From the NCBI GenBank assembly GCA_028724545.1, contig JAQYCU010000062.1:1-48088 (forward strand): a DNA stretch of 48,088 nt, written 5' to 3'. Shown piece after piece: positions 1 to 8,352 of the stretch. Origin of the DNA: a bacterium. GTDB taxonomy: Bacteria; Bacillota; Clostridia; Lachnospirales; Lachnospiraceae. Position numbers and translations under genes: made by a program. Numbering within the stretch: position 1 is the first letter of the stretch; every line of letters begins with the position of its first letter. The notes under the pieces are model-generated. The model was not told the origin of the DNA, searched no databases, and saw only the letters and a program-made list of their open reading frames with translations.

Positions 1-591
1 CTGATGATGGATTCACTGACACGTTTTTCTATGGCACAAAGAGAAATCGGACTGGCATCCGGCGAACCACCGGTTTCCAGAGGATATCCGCCGAGTGTTT
101 ATTCTGAAATGCCAAAATTACTAGAAAGGGCAGGCCGTTCGGACAAAGGTTCCATTACCGGATTATATACCGTATTGGTTGATGGTGATGATTTTAACGA
201 GCCGATTACGGATACGGCAAGAAGTATTTTAGATGGGCATATTATGCTGAACCGAAAAATTGCACATAAAAATCATTATCCTGCAATTGACGTTCTGCAA
301 AGTATTTCCCGTGTTATGAGCAGCATTGTATCCAAGGAGCAAAAAGAGGCAAGTGGTAAATTAAAAAATGTGCTGGCTACATACGCTGAGGCAGAAGACC
401 TTGTAAATATCGGTGCTTACAAGCCCGGTTCCAACAAGGAAATCGACTTTGCCTTATCAAAAATTGATGAAGTTAATAATTTTTTGATTCAAGATGTTTA
501 TGATAAGTACGATTATGACGAAATAATAAATAGATTACTTGCAATTTTTCAAACAAACCCTGATAAGAGTCAGGATAATATGCAGGAATAA
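1..591 (+). CDS. fliI: Flagellar export ATPase FliI, C-terminal part (5' end outside window)
   Basis: Last 196 residues of FliI, the F1-like ATPase that feeds substrates to the flagellar type III export gate at the cytoplasmic side of the basal body. The frame runs in from the left edge. It carries the family stretch DSLTRFSMAQREIGLA, then GEPP, RGYPPSVY and KLLERAG, which lie after the Walker B region in FliI/YscN ATPases; the P-loop must lie upstream. The C-terminal helical domain is complete and ends in a polar tail. fliJ starts 17 bases downstream, the order expected of a fliH-fliI-fliJ block. Close relatives (type III secretion ATPases) are excluded by the flagellar neighbours. Confidence 0.96.
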   Translation: MMMDSLTRFSMAQREIGLASGEPPVSRGYPPSVYSEMPKLLERAGRSDKGSITGLYTVLVDGDDFNEPITDTARSILDGHIMLNRKIAHKNHYPAIDVLQSISRVMSSIVSKEQKEASGKLKNVLATYAEAEDLVNIGAYKPGSNKEIDFALSKIDEVNNFLIQDVYDKYDYDEIINRLLAIFQTNPDKSQDNMQE

Positions 592-608
592 AGTAAGCGA
601 GGGTTTTC

Positions 609-1067
609 ATGGCAAAGTTTGTTTTTAAGATGGAAAGCATTTTATCCATCAAGTATAAATTAGAAGACCAGGCAAAAGCAGAATATGGTTTGGAAATCGC
701 AAAACTACACGAAGAGGAAGAAAAACTGGAAAAGCTAAAGAAAAAGAAACTGGCTTACCAGACAGAATTGACAGAAGCTGTTCAGAATCATTTGATTATT
801 TTTCAAATTAAAAAATTAGAAAACAGCATTGAAAATGTAAAATATAATATGAATCTACAGAGAATTGTGATAAAACAACAGCAGTTAAAAGTAGATGAAG
901 CAAGAGAAAAACTTGATGAGGCTGTCAAGGAAAGAAAAACATATGAAAAGTTGAAAGAAAAAGCCTTTGAAGAGTTTAAAGCAGAAATAGAAGCACAGGA
1001 GAGAAAGGAAGTTGACGAACTGGTCAGTTTCCGGTTTGGCAGTGCGAAGGAAGGAAAGGACAATTAA
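609..1067 (+). CDS. fliJ: Flagellar export chaperone FliJ
   Basis: 152-residue protein, almost wholly charged alpha-helical coiled coil (Lys/Glu rich, heptads through most of its length), the hallmark of FliJ, whose usual length is about 145-150. FliJ is the central stalk of the FliI hexamer and couples it to FlhA; it also escorts export substrates. It begins FKMESILSIKYKLEDQAK, similar to the F-x-LQ/ESVLxLKxxxEDxxK pattern of Firmicute FliJ. The start has only a weak ribosome binding site (GCGAGGG), suggesting translational coupling to fliI. The next gene begins four bases after the stop. Identification rests on position and architecture because FliJ sequences diverge quickly. Confidence 0.88.
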   Translation: MAKFVFKMESILSIKYKLEDQAKAEYGLEIAKLHEEEEKLEKLKKKKLAYQTELTEAVQNHLIIFQIKKLENSIENVKYNMNLQRIVIKQQQLKVDEAREKLDEAVKERKTYEKLKEKAFEEFKAEIEAQERKEVDELVSFRFGSAKEGKDN

Positions 1068-1070
1068 TTC

Positions 1071-1838
1071 ATGGCTAGAAAGAAAAAAGATGACGCAGTG
1101 ATAGAAAACTCTGAAAGCGAAAGCAAGGGAAGCAGAGTTGTTACGGCATTGATTGCAATTATTATCATTCTTATATGGCTGGCAGTATTTGCTTTTCTGA
1201 TTAAACTGGATATAGGAGGCATTGGAAGCAATGTATTATATCCGGTATTGAAAGATGTTCCGGTTATCAACAAGATTTTGCCGGAGGCATCAGAGGAGCA
1301 GCAGGCAGAAGAAGGAAATTATAAATATAATACGTTAAAGTCAGCAAATGACAGAATTAATGAACTGGAACGGCGTTTAGAGTCCGAGACAGGTATGACA
1401 ACTGCTAATTCTGATTACATTGCTGAACTGGAAGCAGAAGTGAAAAAACTGCAGAAATATAAAGATGAGCAGGACGCATTTGAAAAACGTGTCAGTGAAT
1501 TTGATGAACAGGTAGTATTTAATGATAATGCGCCGGATATTTCGGAATATCGTAAATATTATGAAGATATTGCACCAGACAACGCAGAAAAGATATATAA
1601 GCAGGTGTTAGACGAACTGCAATATACAGAAAAAGCAGAAGAATTAGGCAAACAGTATGCTAAAATGGATGCAGCCTCTGCTGCTAAAATTTTATCAGAA
1701 ATGTCAGAAGACCTTCCTCTTGTTTGTGATATTCTGGAGAATATGAAGGAGAGTGAAGCAGCTGCCATCTTACAGGAGATGGATAGCACATATGCAGCCC
1801 AGATTACCAAGAAAATATCGGCTGTCAATGAAAATTAG
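1071..1838 (+). CDS. MotE/YlxF-like membrane protein with MgtE-N-type domain
   Basis: 255 residues. A Lys-rich start is followed by one membrane helix at about residues 22-44, then a coiled coil (about 90-150) and a C-terminal helical domain (about 160-250) with repeated KIYKQV, AAKILSEM and AAAILQEM segments. These A-x-I-L-x-x-M repeats are typical of the MgtE intracellular N-domain as found in rhizobial MotE and in YlxF, which occupies the same fliJ-fliK slot in Bacillus. MotE is described as a chaperone for a motility protein; the exact job of the Firmicute version is not settled. Topology suggests a short cytoplasmic tail and a large extracytoplasmic domain, or the reverse. Function is inferred from position and fold pattern only. 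Confidence 0.75.
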   Translation: MARKKKDDAVIENSESESKGSRVVTALIAIIIILIWLAVFAFLIKLDIGGIGSNVLYPVLKDVPVINKILPEASEEQQAEEGNYKYNTLKSANDRINELERRLESETGMTTANSDYIAELEAEVKKLQKYKDEQDAFEKRVSEFDEQVVFNDNAPDISEYRKYYEDIAPDNAEKIYKQVLDELQYTEKAEELGKQYAKMDAASAAKILSEMSEDLPLVCDILENMKESEAAAILQEMDSTYAAQITKKISAVNEN

Positions 1839-1932
1839 CTGTCTACAGAGTAATCTGTTGACATAGATGTTTGTCAGAACATAGCCGTACCTATGAAATG
1901 GCAGACGAAAAAAGAAAGAAGGAGGTGAAAAG

Positions 1933-3372
1933 ATGGCAGGTGTAGAAGCAGTAAACTTCGCAAAGATTTCCTCACAGGCAGCAAATCCGGTGAAAAATGT
2001 TGTTTCTGTTTCTAATAATACCAATTCGTTTGAAAGTTTTTTGCAGGATAGTAAGCCGGCAGCATCAAAACAGTCGACAGTGAAAGCAGATACCGTAACG
2101 GCAAATGCTGGTAACAGACCAGAGAATGAAACTGTTTATTCTGTACAGGATGATACAAAAACAGTTTCTGAGAATGTTACAGGCAAAGAGCAGAGTTATG
2201 ATTTTGAAAAACTGGAAGAAACAGCAAGTGCGTTAAAAGAAGGCATACGCGATATTCTGAAAGAAAATCTCGATATAAGCGATGAAGAGATTGATAATCT
2301 GCTTGAAATGATGGGCATTACCATTACAGATTTGTTGAATCCACAGATATTACAGCAGTTTGTGTTACAACTGCACGGTGGACAGGAAAATATGGATTTT
2401 CTGATGAATGAAGAACTGCTCAGCGATTTTTCTAATCTGTTACAGGATATGGAGTCATTGATGACAGACGATGTGCAGTCATTGTTAATGATGATGGAGC
2501 AGATGGAAGAGCCAGTGACGCTGGATGAATTTCTGGCACAGGCGGGTAATGCAGATAGTGCTTCAGCTCAGGAAAATGTAACCGGTTTTACAATGGAAGC
2601 AGACAGTCAGTCAGAAACTGTTGCAACAGCAAATAATACAGCAAATGAGTCCGTGGTTCCGGCAAATGACCAGATGGAAAATATGGTGGAAAAAATAACC
2701 GTTCATACGGACAAAGAGCAGAATGATGCAGGAACAGGAGAACAGAATACTTTTTCTGAAGAGACAGCGTCCCAGGATGCATCGCAATTTCTGTTTTCAG
2801 AAAATGAGCAGCAGGAAGCAGGAACAGTACAGGCATTTCAGGATGTCTTTCATATGACACCAAATGATGCGACGCAGAACTTTACGGCAAATATTTCCGG
2901 AAACCAGCGTATGCAGCAGATGGTTGACATTGTAAATCAGGTAAGCAATTCTATCAGAAGTTCGCTGAATGCTGATACAACAACGATGGAAGTGCAGTTA
3001 AACCCGGAAAGTCTTGGCAAGGTATTTGTATCGCTTGTTTCCAAAGAAGGCATTCTGACAGCAACATTCCACGTTCAGACAGATGAAGCAAAAAATGCTT
3101 TGGAAAGTCAGATTTATACATTGCGTGAGAACTTAGAAGCTAAGAATTTAAAGGTAGAATCTGTTGATGTACAGATTTCCAACTTTGATTTCTCACAAAG
3201 TGACGAAGCAAAGCAGCAGAAACAAAGCGAATCGGCAGCAAAAAATAAGAAACAGTTTAAGTATGACGCAGAACTTTCTGAAGAAACAGAAGTTTCCGAG
3301 GAAGAAAGTGCAACAAATCTTCGCAGACAGATTATGCGTGATACTGGAGGAAGCATTGATTTTACAGCATAG
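1933..3372 (+). CDS. fliK: Flagellar hook-length control protein FliK
   Basis: 479 residues, good ribosome binding site (AAGGAGGTG). FliK is the secreted molecular ruler that stops hook growth and switches FlhB to filament export. Residues about 1-330 are low-complexity and rich in Gln, Glu, Asn, Ser and Thr, as expected for the ruler part. The conserved Flg_hook domain lies at about 350-420, with MEVQLNPESLGKVFVSL, then GILTATFHVQTDEAKNAL and LRENLEAKNLKVESVDV; the LxPExLGxVxVxL pattern is diagnostic. A Gln/Lys/Ser-rich tail follows. flgD begins 26 bases downstream. The 94-base gap before the gene holds no other gene. Confidence 0.93.
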   Translation: MAGVEAVNFAKISSQAANPVKNVVSVSNNTNSFESFLQDSKPAASKQSTVKADTVTANAGNRPENETVYSVQDDTKTVSENVTGKEQSYDFEKLEETASALKEGIRDILKENLDISDEEIDNLLEMMGITITDLLNPQILQQFVLQLHGGQENMDFLMNEELLSDFSNLLQDMESLMTDDVQSLLMMMEQMEEPVTLDEFLAQAGNADSASAQENVTGFTMEADSQSETVATANNTANESVVPANDQMENMVEKITVHTDKEQNDAGTGEQNTFSEETASQDASQFLFSENEQQEAGTVQAFQDVFHMTPNDATQNFTANISGNQRMQQMVDIVNQVSNSIRSSLNADTTTMEVQLNPESLGKVFVSLVSKEGILTATFHVQTDEAKNALESQIYTLRENLEAKNLKVESVDVQISNFDFSQSDEAKQQKQSESAAKNKKQFKYDAELSEETEVSEEESATNLRRQIMRDTGGSIDFTA

Positions 3373-3398
3373 GAAAAGAAGATGGAAAGGAGGAAAAT

Positions 3399-4223
3399 AT
3401 GGGATTAGAAGCAAATGTAGTAGATGGAGAAGTACAGATTTCTGAAAGTTCACAGAAAACAGAAAGAAAGACAGGCTCTGACCTCGGAAAAGACGATTTC
3501 TTAATGCTGCTTGTAACACAGATGCAGTATCAGGACCCGTTGAACCCGGCAGACAATACACAATATGTTTCCCAGCTTGCACAGTTTAGTGAATTAGAGC
3601 AGATGACAAACTTAAACAGTACGGCATCAAATACCTCTGCTTATACTCTTGTAGGAAAAGAGGTTCTGATTCAGCAGACATCATCAATCGGTGAAGTACA
3701 GGAAGTACAGGGTACTGTTCAATATGTTACTATCAAAAACGGCGACGCTTATGTGGCAGTTGATGGTGAAGAATATGCATATGATGATATTGTACAGGTT
3801 CTGGATTCAGCATATTTGTTAGCACAGTATATTCCATCTGTAGCAAAGCAGAGTCTTGAATTTCATCATCAGGACCCACAGGATGTTAAAGTACAGGGTG
3901 TCAGCTTAGGTTCTAACGGATATGGTGCAAGTAGTTTTGCCGTTGTATTAATGGATGCAGCAAATCAGTCTACAGCAATAGATTCTAAATATCTGTCTTA
4001 CAAAGACAATGTAGTAACGATAGACAAAGAAGCACTCAAAGATATCAAGGCAGGAACATATACAGTAGCATTTGTATTTGATGATGCAAACAGTACCATT
4101 GATTATGGCAATGTTATGTTGGAAATCAAAGGTATTATTGAACAGACAAAAGACGAAAATTCTTCGGAAGAAAATGATAGTGTGGAAGACACAGAAACAG
4201 ATACAGACACGGAAACAGTTTAG
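3399..4223 (+). CDS. flgD: Flagellar hook capping protein FlgD
   Basis: 274 residues. FlgD is the scaffold that caps the growing hook and allows FlgE subunits to polymerise. The N-terminal signature is clear: LGKDDFLMLLVTQMQYQDPL followed by NPADNTQYVSQLAQFSELEQ, the LGKDxFLxLLxxQLxxQDPxxPxDxxxFxxQLAQFSxLEQ pattern. The middle (about 85-230) fits the tudor/FnIII-like hook-assembly domain. The C-terminus ends in a very acidic stretch rich in Glu, Asp and Thr (about 250-274), an addition not needed for the fold. Ribosome binding site AAAGGAGG. It sits between fliK and a TIGR02530-type gene, a conserved Firmicute order. Confidence 0.94.
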   Translation: MGLEANVVDGEVQISESSQKTERKTGSDLGKDDFLMLLVTQMQYQDPLNPADNTQYVSQLAQFSELEQMTNLNSTASNTSAYTLVGKEVLIQQTSSIGEVQEVQGTVQYVTIKNGDAYVAVDGEEYAYDDIVQVLDSAYLLAQYIPSVAKQSLEFHHQDPQDVKVQGVSLGSNGYGASSFAVVLMDAANQSTAIDSKYLSYKDNVVTIDKEALKDIKAGTYTVAFVFDDANSTIDYGNVMLEIKGIIEQTKDENSSEENDSVEDTETDTDTETV

Positions 4224-4247
4224 GGCATATTGAAAGGTGGAATTTAG

Positions 4248-4637
4248 ATGCAACGTTTACAGAAAAATTACTCATCCATTGACCAGATGAGAAACCAGTT
4301 GCTGCAGAATACTCCAAAGAAAAACAATTCCCCGAAAACAGATATTTCTTTCCAGGAAATATTAAGTTCTACAAAGGAAGAAACCGTAGAAAATCTTAAA
4401 TTCTCAAAACATGCAAATGAGCGTCTGGCGACGAGAAATATAAACCTGTCAAAGGAGCAGATGGAGAGATTAGAAAACGGAACAACGAAGGCTAGGGAAA
4501 AAGGAATTCAGGAGTCTTTGGTTATGGTTGATAATCTTGCATTTATTGTAAATGTCAAGAACAACACAGTTATTACAGCAGTTGGTGATACAACAGATTC
4601 CATTTTTACGAATATTGATGGAGCTGTTATCAGTTAA
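4248..4637 (+). CDS. Flagellar operon protein, TIGR02530 type (FlgD-FlgE spacer gene)
   Basis: 129 residues. The C-terminal half contains FSKHANERLATRNINLSKEQ, followed by LENGTTKAREKG and SLVMVDNLAFIVNVKNNTVI. The F-S-x-H-A-x-x-R-L pattern and the VxxxxxAFIVSVxNxTVIT ending match the small conserved protein found between flgD and flgE in Firmicutes and other phyla (TIGR02530 family). Its biochemical role is not established; position suggests a cytosolic hook-assembly factor. The N-terminal 45 residues are polar and probably disordered. Ribosome binding site AAGGTGG. A 105-base structured spacer separates it from flgE. Confidence 0.85.
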   Translation: MQRLQKNYSSIDQMRNQLLQNTPKKNNSPKTDISFQEILSSTKEETVENLKFSKHANERLATRNINLSKEQMERLENGTTKAREKGIQESLVMVDNLAFIVNVKNNTVITAVGDTTDSIFTNIDGAVIS

Positions 4638-4640
4638 GAA

Positions 4641-4720
4641 GGAATGTGAAGAAATTTGCTGGACCTCACAAGGAAGCAAGGGGGATTTTGAATGCCAGAT
4701 AAATCCCACAGCAACATTCC
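4641..4720 (+). other. Possible three-way-junction RNA in the spacer before flgE
   Basis: The spacer between the TIGR02530 gene and flgE can fold as nested helices: an outer stem GGAATGT (4641-4647) with ACATTCC (4714-4720), and inside it TTGCT (4656-4660) with AGCAA (4675-4679) and GGGATTT (4682-4688) with AAATCCC (4701-4707). The flgE ribosome binding site (about 4726-4733) follows six bases after the outer stem. A short open frame of 11 codons (ATG at 4692, stop at 4725-4727), preceded by GGGGGAT, overlaps the right half. The pairs are seen directly; an RNA function is inference, and short stems can occur by chance. Confidence 0.35.
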
Positions 4721-4742
4721 GAATTAAAGGAGGAAAAATATT

Positions 4743-6251
4743 ATGATGAGATCACTTTATTCTGGTGTAGCAGGATTAAAAACACACCAGACCAAAATGG
4801 ATGTTATTGGTAATAATATCGCAAATACAAATACAGTAGGTTTTAAATCAAGCAGTGTCAATTTTACAGATACTTATTACCAGATGATTTCTTCAGCATC
4901 TGGTGCAAATGCTGATTTAGGTACAGCAGGTACAAACGCAAAGCAGATTGGTCTTGGCTCGATGGTAGCAGCAATTCAGACGAATATTACAGACCAGGGT
5001 GGTCCTTCGACAACAAACCGTGCGCTTGATGTAGCGATTAACGGTGAAGCTTTTCTGGTAGTGCGTTCTGGTTCAGAAACATGCTTTACAAAGTCTGGTG
5101 CGTTAAACATTGACGAAGCAGGAAATCTTTATTGTACAACGAATGGCGCAACTGTTCAGGGATGGTTAGCTGATGAAGATGGTAATATCGTAAAAGATAC
5201 TGTTCAGGACCTTGCTGTTATGAGTGCAAAAAATCAGTATTATGAGCCAGAAGCAACAGGTGCTGTTACATTATCTGGAAATGTAGACCCTAACGATGCA
5301 GATGTGGCTCCTACGGCAGATGGTCAGATTGTGACATTTGGTTTCTTTGACAATCTGGGTGATTCATATATGGTAAAACTTTCTGTGAAAAAGTCAGAAA
5401 CACAGGCAACCGGTGTGGTAAATTACGACATCAGTGTTGTAGATGTTTATAACTCAGATTCAAAATCCATTTTCGTAACACAGAATGATAAGGGAGAATA
5501 TGTTGCAAGTGGCGCATCTGTAACATTTGGAAATATCACAATTAAACCGGCAGACGGTGACATTAACAAGACAACAGGCGAACTGGTAATGCCTGAAAAT
5601 ATCAACACATTAACATTTGATAGTTCTACAGGTGATTTTAGCAGCGTAACAGCGCAGAATGCACCAACAAGTCCGGCACCTGACTGGGTAGGCAAAGCCC
5701 TTGTATTCTCTGTAATCGGTCTTGATACGGTACAGACAGGTGATGACAGTACATTCCCACAGTATGATGCAGGAAATGGTACAGGTGGTGTTAAAGTTTA
5801 TTTTGACAGTTTGACCCAGTATTCACAAGGTGGAACTTCCAAACTTACTTATGCAAAAGGTGACCCTGATAACAGATATACAGGTAACAAAGCAGGTCAT
5901 ATGACAGGTGTTTCCATCGACCAGGAAGGTAAGATTTATGGTACCTATGATAATGGTATGAAGAAGTGTCTTGCACAGATGGCAGTAGCTACATTTTCAA
6001 ATCCATCCGGACTGGAATCACTGGGTAACAGTTTGTTTGCTGACAGTTTAAACTCTGGAGAGTTTGATGGTATTGGTGAAGAAATTTCACTGACAGGTTC
6101 CTTTACAGTAGGTGCATTGGAAATGTCAAATGTTGACTTGGCAAATGAATTTACGCAGATGATTATTACACAGCGTGGCTTTCAGGCAAACTCAAGAATC
6201 ATCACAACTTCTGATTCTATGCTGGAAGAACTTGTCAATCTGAAACGTTAA
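4743..6251 (+). CDS. flgE: Flagellar hook protein FlgE
   Basis: 502 residues, longer than the roughly 400 of enteric FlgE, because of a large surface domain in the middle. FlgE polymerises outside the cell into the universal joint. The N-terminal rod/hook signature is present: RSLYSGVAGLKTHQTKMDVI then GNNIANTNTVGFKSSSVNF. The C-terminus has the matching motif: LTGSFTVGALEMSNVDLANE and FTQMIITQRGFQANSRIITT followed by DSMLEELVNLKR. There is no cleaved signal, as expected for type III export. Ribosome binding site AAAGGAGG. Two ATG codons are adjacent at 4743 and 4746; either could be used. A hairpin follows the stop. Confidence 0.96.
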   Translation: MMRSLYSGVAGLKTHQTKMDVIGNNIANTNTVGFKSSSVNFTDTYYQMISSASGANADLGTAGTNAKQIGLGSMVAAIQTNITDQGGPSTTNRALDVAINGEAFLVVRSGSETCFTKSGALNIDEAGNLYCTTNGATVQGWLADEDGNIVKDTVQDLAVMSAKNQYYEPEATGAVTLSGNVDPNDADVAPTADGQIVTFGFFDNLGDSYMVKLSVKKSETQATGVVNYDISVVDVYNSDSKSIFVTQNDKGEYVASGASVTFGNITIKPADGDINKTTGELVMPENINTLTFDSSTGDFSSVTAQNAPTSPAPDWVGKALVFSVIGLDTVQTGDDSTFPQYDAGNGTGGVKVYFDSLTQYSQGGTSKLTYAKGDPDNRYTGNKAGHMTGVSIDQEGKIYGTYDNGMKKCLAQMAVATFSNPSGLESLGNSLFADSLNSGEFDGIGEEISLTGSFTVGALEMSNVDLANEFTQMIITQRGFQANSRIITTSDSMLEELVNLKR

Positions 6252-6297
6252 TAATTAAGATGTGCGTCGCGCAGGAATGCAGTATCGCATGAATATT

Positions 6298-6330
6298 ATT
6301 TAAGGAGCGATTTTTCGCTCCTTAAATTTT
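6298..6330 (+). terminator. Intra-operon hairpin between flgE and flbD
   Basis: TAAGGAGCGA (6301-6310) pairs perfectly with TCGCTCCTTA (6315-6324) around a TTTT loop; the stem extends by A/T pairs to 6298 and 6327. Only a short T run (TTT) follows, then ATAAAATTT. It could be a partial terminator or an mRNA-stabilising hairpin that lowers expression of motor genes relative to hook protein. Two small palindromes lie just before it (TGCG-TCG-CGCA near 6262-6272 and ATGC-AGTATC-GCAT near 6278-6291). Confidence 0.6.
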
Positions 6331-6422
6331 ATAAAATTTGTCAGACATACTTTAACGGAATTTATTTATCAAAGGGTGTTGTGTAGAAATTATATTGCAT
6401 ATTTTATTGGAGGTTAAGATAG

Positions 6423-6662
6423 ATGATTGACGTTACAAAAATAAATGGAAAAGAAATTACAATTAATGCAGAATTAATAGAAACGGTGGAGGAAACACCG
6501 GATACGGTTATCACATTGACAACCGGGAAAAAAATAATTGTAAAAGAAAGTAGACAGATTATCAAAAATCTAGTAAAATTATATAAGATTGAATGCAATT
6601 CTACAATTTTCGCAGAAAGTCCTGCAAGAGCAGTAGGAAATCCTGCAAATATTGCAGAATAA
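6423..6662 (+). CDS. flbD: Flagellar protein FlbD/SwrD
   Basis: 79 residues. Small cytosolic protein of the FlbD family, starting MIDVTKINGKEITINAELIE, followed by ETPDTVITLTTGKKIIV and a VKES segment; the I-x-V-T-x-L-N-G-x-x-x-x-x-N-x-x-x-I-E-x-x-x-x-x-P-D-T-x-I-x-L-x-x-G pattern is diagnostic. In Bacillus the equivalent SwrD raises motor torque. It lies directly before motA here, in keeping with a stator-related role. Ribosome binding site TTGGAGG. The C-terminal 25 residues are less conserved. It begins 171 bases after flgE, behind a hairpin. Confidence 0.9.
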   Translation: MIDVTKINGKEITINAELIETVEETPDTVITLTTGKKIIVKESRQIIKNLVKLYKIECNSTIFAESPARAVGNPANIAE

Positions 6663-6683
6663 TTATTACATAAGGTGGTGTAG

Positions 6684-7508
6684 ATGTTGGATATAGCAAC
6701 AATAATAGGTTTAGTGGGTGGTGCCATTATCGTATTCTTTGGTATCATTACCGGTCCGGATGGTTTGTCTTCGTTAGGACACTTTGCCGATACGGCTTCT
6801 GTTATTATTACATTAGGTGGTTCGACTATTTGTATGTTTATGCAGTCAAAAGGCATTCCGGAGTTTTTTGCAAATGTGAAATCGTTTAAGCTTGCCTTAA
6901 AGAAACCAAATGCGGATGAGGCAGAAGTAATTAACAATATTGTTAATTTGTCAAACGTAGCCCGTAAAGAAGGACTTCTGGCATTGGAAGAAATGGCGAA
7001 TAATATCGAAGATGAGTTTCTGAAGAAAGGAATTATGCTGATTGTCGATGGTACTGACCCAGAATTGGTGCGTAATATCATGGAAACAGAACTTATGTCT
7101 TTGGACAGGCGTCACAATGAGAAAATCGGTTTCTGGGCAAACTGGGGTGGTATGGGTCCTGCATGGGGTATGATTGGTACCCTGATTGGTCTGGTAAATA
7201 TGTTATATAATATGGAAGATATGTCTTCCATTGGACCAAATATGGCAGTCGCTTTGCTGACTACATTGTATGGTTCCTTACTTGCAAACTGGGTATGTAT
7301 TCCAGTGTCATTCAAGTTAAAAACGAACAATGAGTTGGAAATTTCGATTAAAGAAGTTATGGTAGAGGGTCTTTTATCTATTCAGGCAGGTGAGAACCCA
7401 CGTGTTATTGAAGAGAAACTGAAATCATTCTTAGCACCAAGTACACGAGATGCAATCGGAGCAGATGCAAACAATGGTGCTGCTGCGACTGAAGGTGGTG
7501 AAAGCTAA
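6684..7508 (+). CDS. motA: Flagellar motor stator protein MotA
   Basis: 274 residues, four membrane helices. MotA forms the pentamer around a MotB dimer and drives rotation with ion flow. The N-terminus ATIIGLVGGAIIVFFGIITG is the first helix; GGSTICMFMQ falls in the second. The third and fourth helices follow GFWANWGGMGPAWGMIGTLI and MAVALLTTLYGSLLANWVCI, with the conserved P-x-x-G-M-I-G-T-L-I-G-L and ALLTTLYG motifs. A cytoplasmic loop with charged residues that contact FliG lies between helices 2 and 3. The tail is Ala/Gly rich. The stop codon overlaps the motB start (TAATG), so translation is coupled. Confidence 0.96.
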   Translation: MLDIATIIGLVGGAIIVFFGIITGPDGLSSLGHFADTASVIITLGGSTICMFMQSKGIPEFFANVKSFKLALKKPNADEAEVINNIVNLSNVARKEGLLALEEMANNIEDEFLKKGIMLIVDGTDPELVRNIMETELMSLDRRHNEKIGFWANWGGMGPAWGMIGTLIGLVNMLYNMEDMSSIGPNMAVALLTTLYGSLLANWVCIPVSFKLKTNNELEISIKEVMVEGLLSIQAGENPRVIEEKLKSFLAPSTRDAIGADANNGAAATEGGES

Positions 7509-8314
7509 TGGCAAGAGAAAAAAAGCAGGCGCAGGAAATCAAAACAGATGGCTGGAAAGATACATTTTCTGACTTGATGAACCTTTTGCTATGCTTTTTC
7601 GTATTACTTTTTTCGATGTCGAATGTCGATACGGTAAAGTATGCCGAATTAGTTGCATCTATGTCCAACAGTTTCAGCATCTTTCAGGGAGGCGCACAGG
7701 CATTAGGAGAAGGTACTTTGATTTCCAGTGGTGCAACGCAGCTGAGTAATCTGGATGATTACTATACCGATATGGGTAAGGCTTCGGAGTCTGATGTGGA
7801 AACGGACCCGGCTGCAGCATATGAAAAACAAAAACAATTGAAAAAACAGGAATCAACAGAAGAATTATATAGTGAAATCGTAGAAAAAACAGAAACGAAC
7901 CGGATAGAGGATGCGTTGGATGTTACGATGGATGATGGTTATAATTACGTTATGTTGTCCCTGAGTGGTGGTGTGCTGTTTGAATCCGGAAGTGCAGAAA
8001 TCCAGTCTGGTGCAAAGCAGATTCTGAGCCGTGTAGCAACTATTTTAAAGTCATATGAAGACAGACAGATTAAAATAGAAGGACATACGGATAATGTGCC
8101 AATCAATAATGCAGAGTACAACAGCAATTTATGGCTTTCTACGGCGCGTGCCACAAAAGTATTAGAATATCTGGTAGAAAAGAAAAATTTAAGTGAGAAA
8201 CATCTGGAGGCTTCAGGCCGTGGGGATGTTGACCCGATTGCAAGCAATAAGACGGCAGCCGGAAGGGCGAAAAACCGTCGTGTTGAAATAAAAATATATA
8301 ATGACGTAGACTAG
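7508..8314 (+). CDS. motB: Flagellar motor stator protein MotB
   Basis: 268 residues. Peptidoglycan-anchored stator subunit. One membrane helix near residues 16-37 begins with TFSDLMNLLLCFFVLLFSMS; the Asp of FSDLMN is the conserved ion-carrying residue. A linker with the plug region follows. An OmpA/MotB wall-binding domain occupies about residues 130-265, with ILFESGSAEI-like start, IKIEGHTDNVPI, LSTARATKVLEYLV and ASGRGDVDPIASN followed by GRAKNRRVEI. One-base overlap with motA. The ion used (proton or sodium) cannot be read safely from the sequence. Confidence 0.96.
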   Translation: MAREKKQAQEIKTDGWKDTFSDLMNLLLCFFVLLFSMSNVDTVKYAELVASMSNSFSIFQGGAQALGEGTLISSGATQLSNLDDYYTDMGKASESDVETDPAAAYEKQKQLKKQESTEELYSEIVEKTETNRIEDALDVTMDDGYNYVMLSLSGGVLFESGSAEIQSGAKQILSRVATILKSYEDRQIKIEGHTDNVPINNAEYNSNLWLSTARATKVLEYLVEKKNLSEKHLEASGRGDVDPIASNKTAAGRAKNRRVEIKIYNDVD

Positions 8315-8352
8315 TTTTTAGCAGAAAGTCAGAAAACAGAAAGGGAGAAATT

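Noticed and set aside
1856-1881. Hairpin and TTGACA-type -35 between the MotE-like gene and fliK
   Set aside because: The stem is only about five pairs plus a bulge, and no -10 box lies at a correct distance.
4641-4742. Cyclic-di-GMP (GEMM) riboswitch before flgE
   Set aside because: Conserved GEMM core sequences are missing; only generic base pairing is seen.
6404-7081. 225-codon open frame on the minus strand
   Set aside because: It lies opposite flbD and motA, has no ribosome binding site or recognisable domain, and reflects their codon use.
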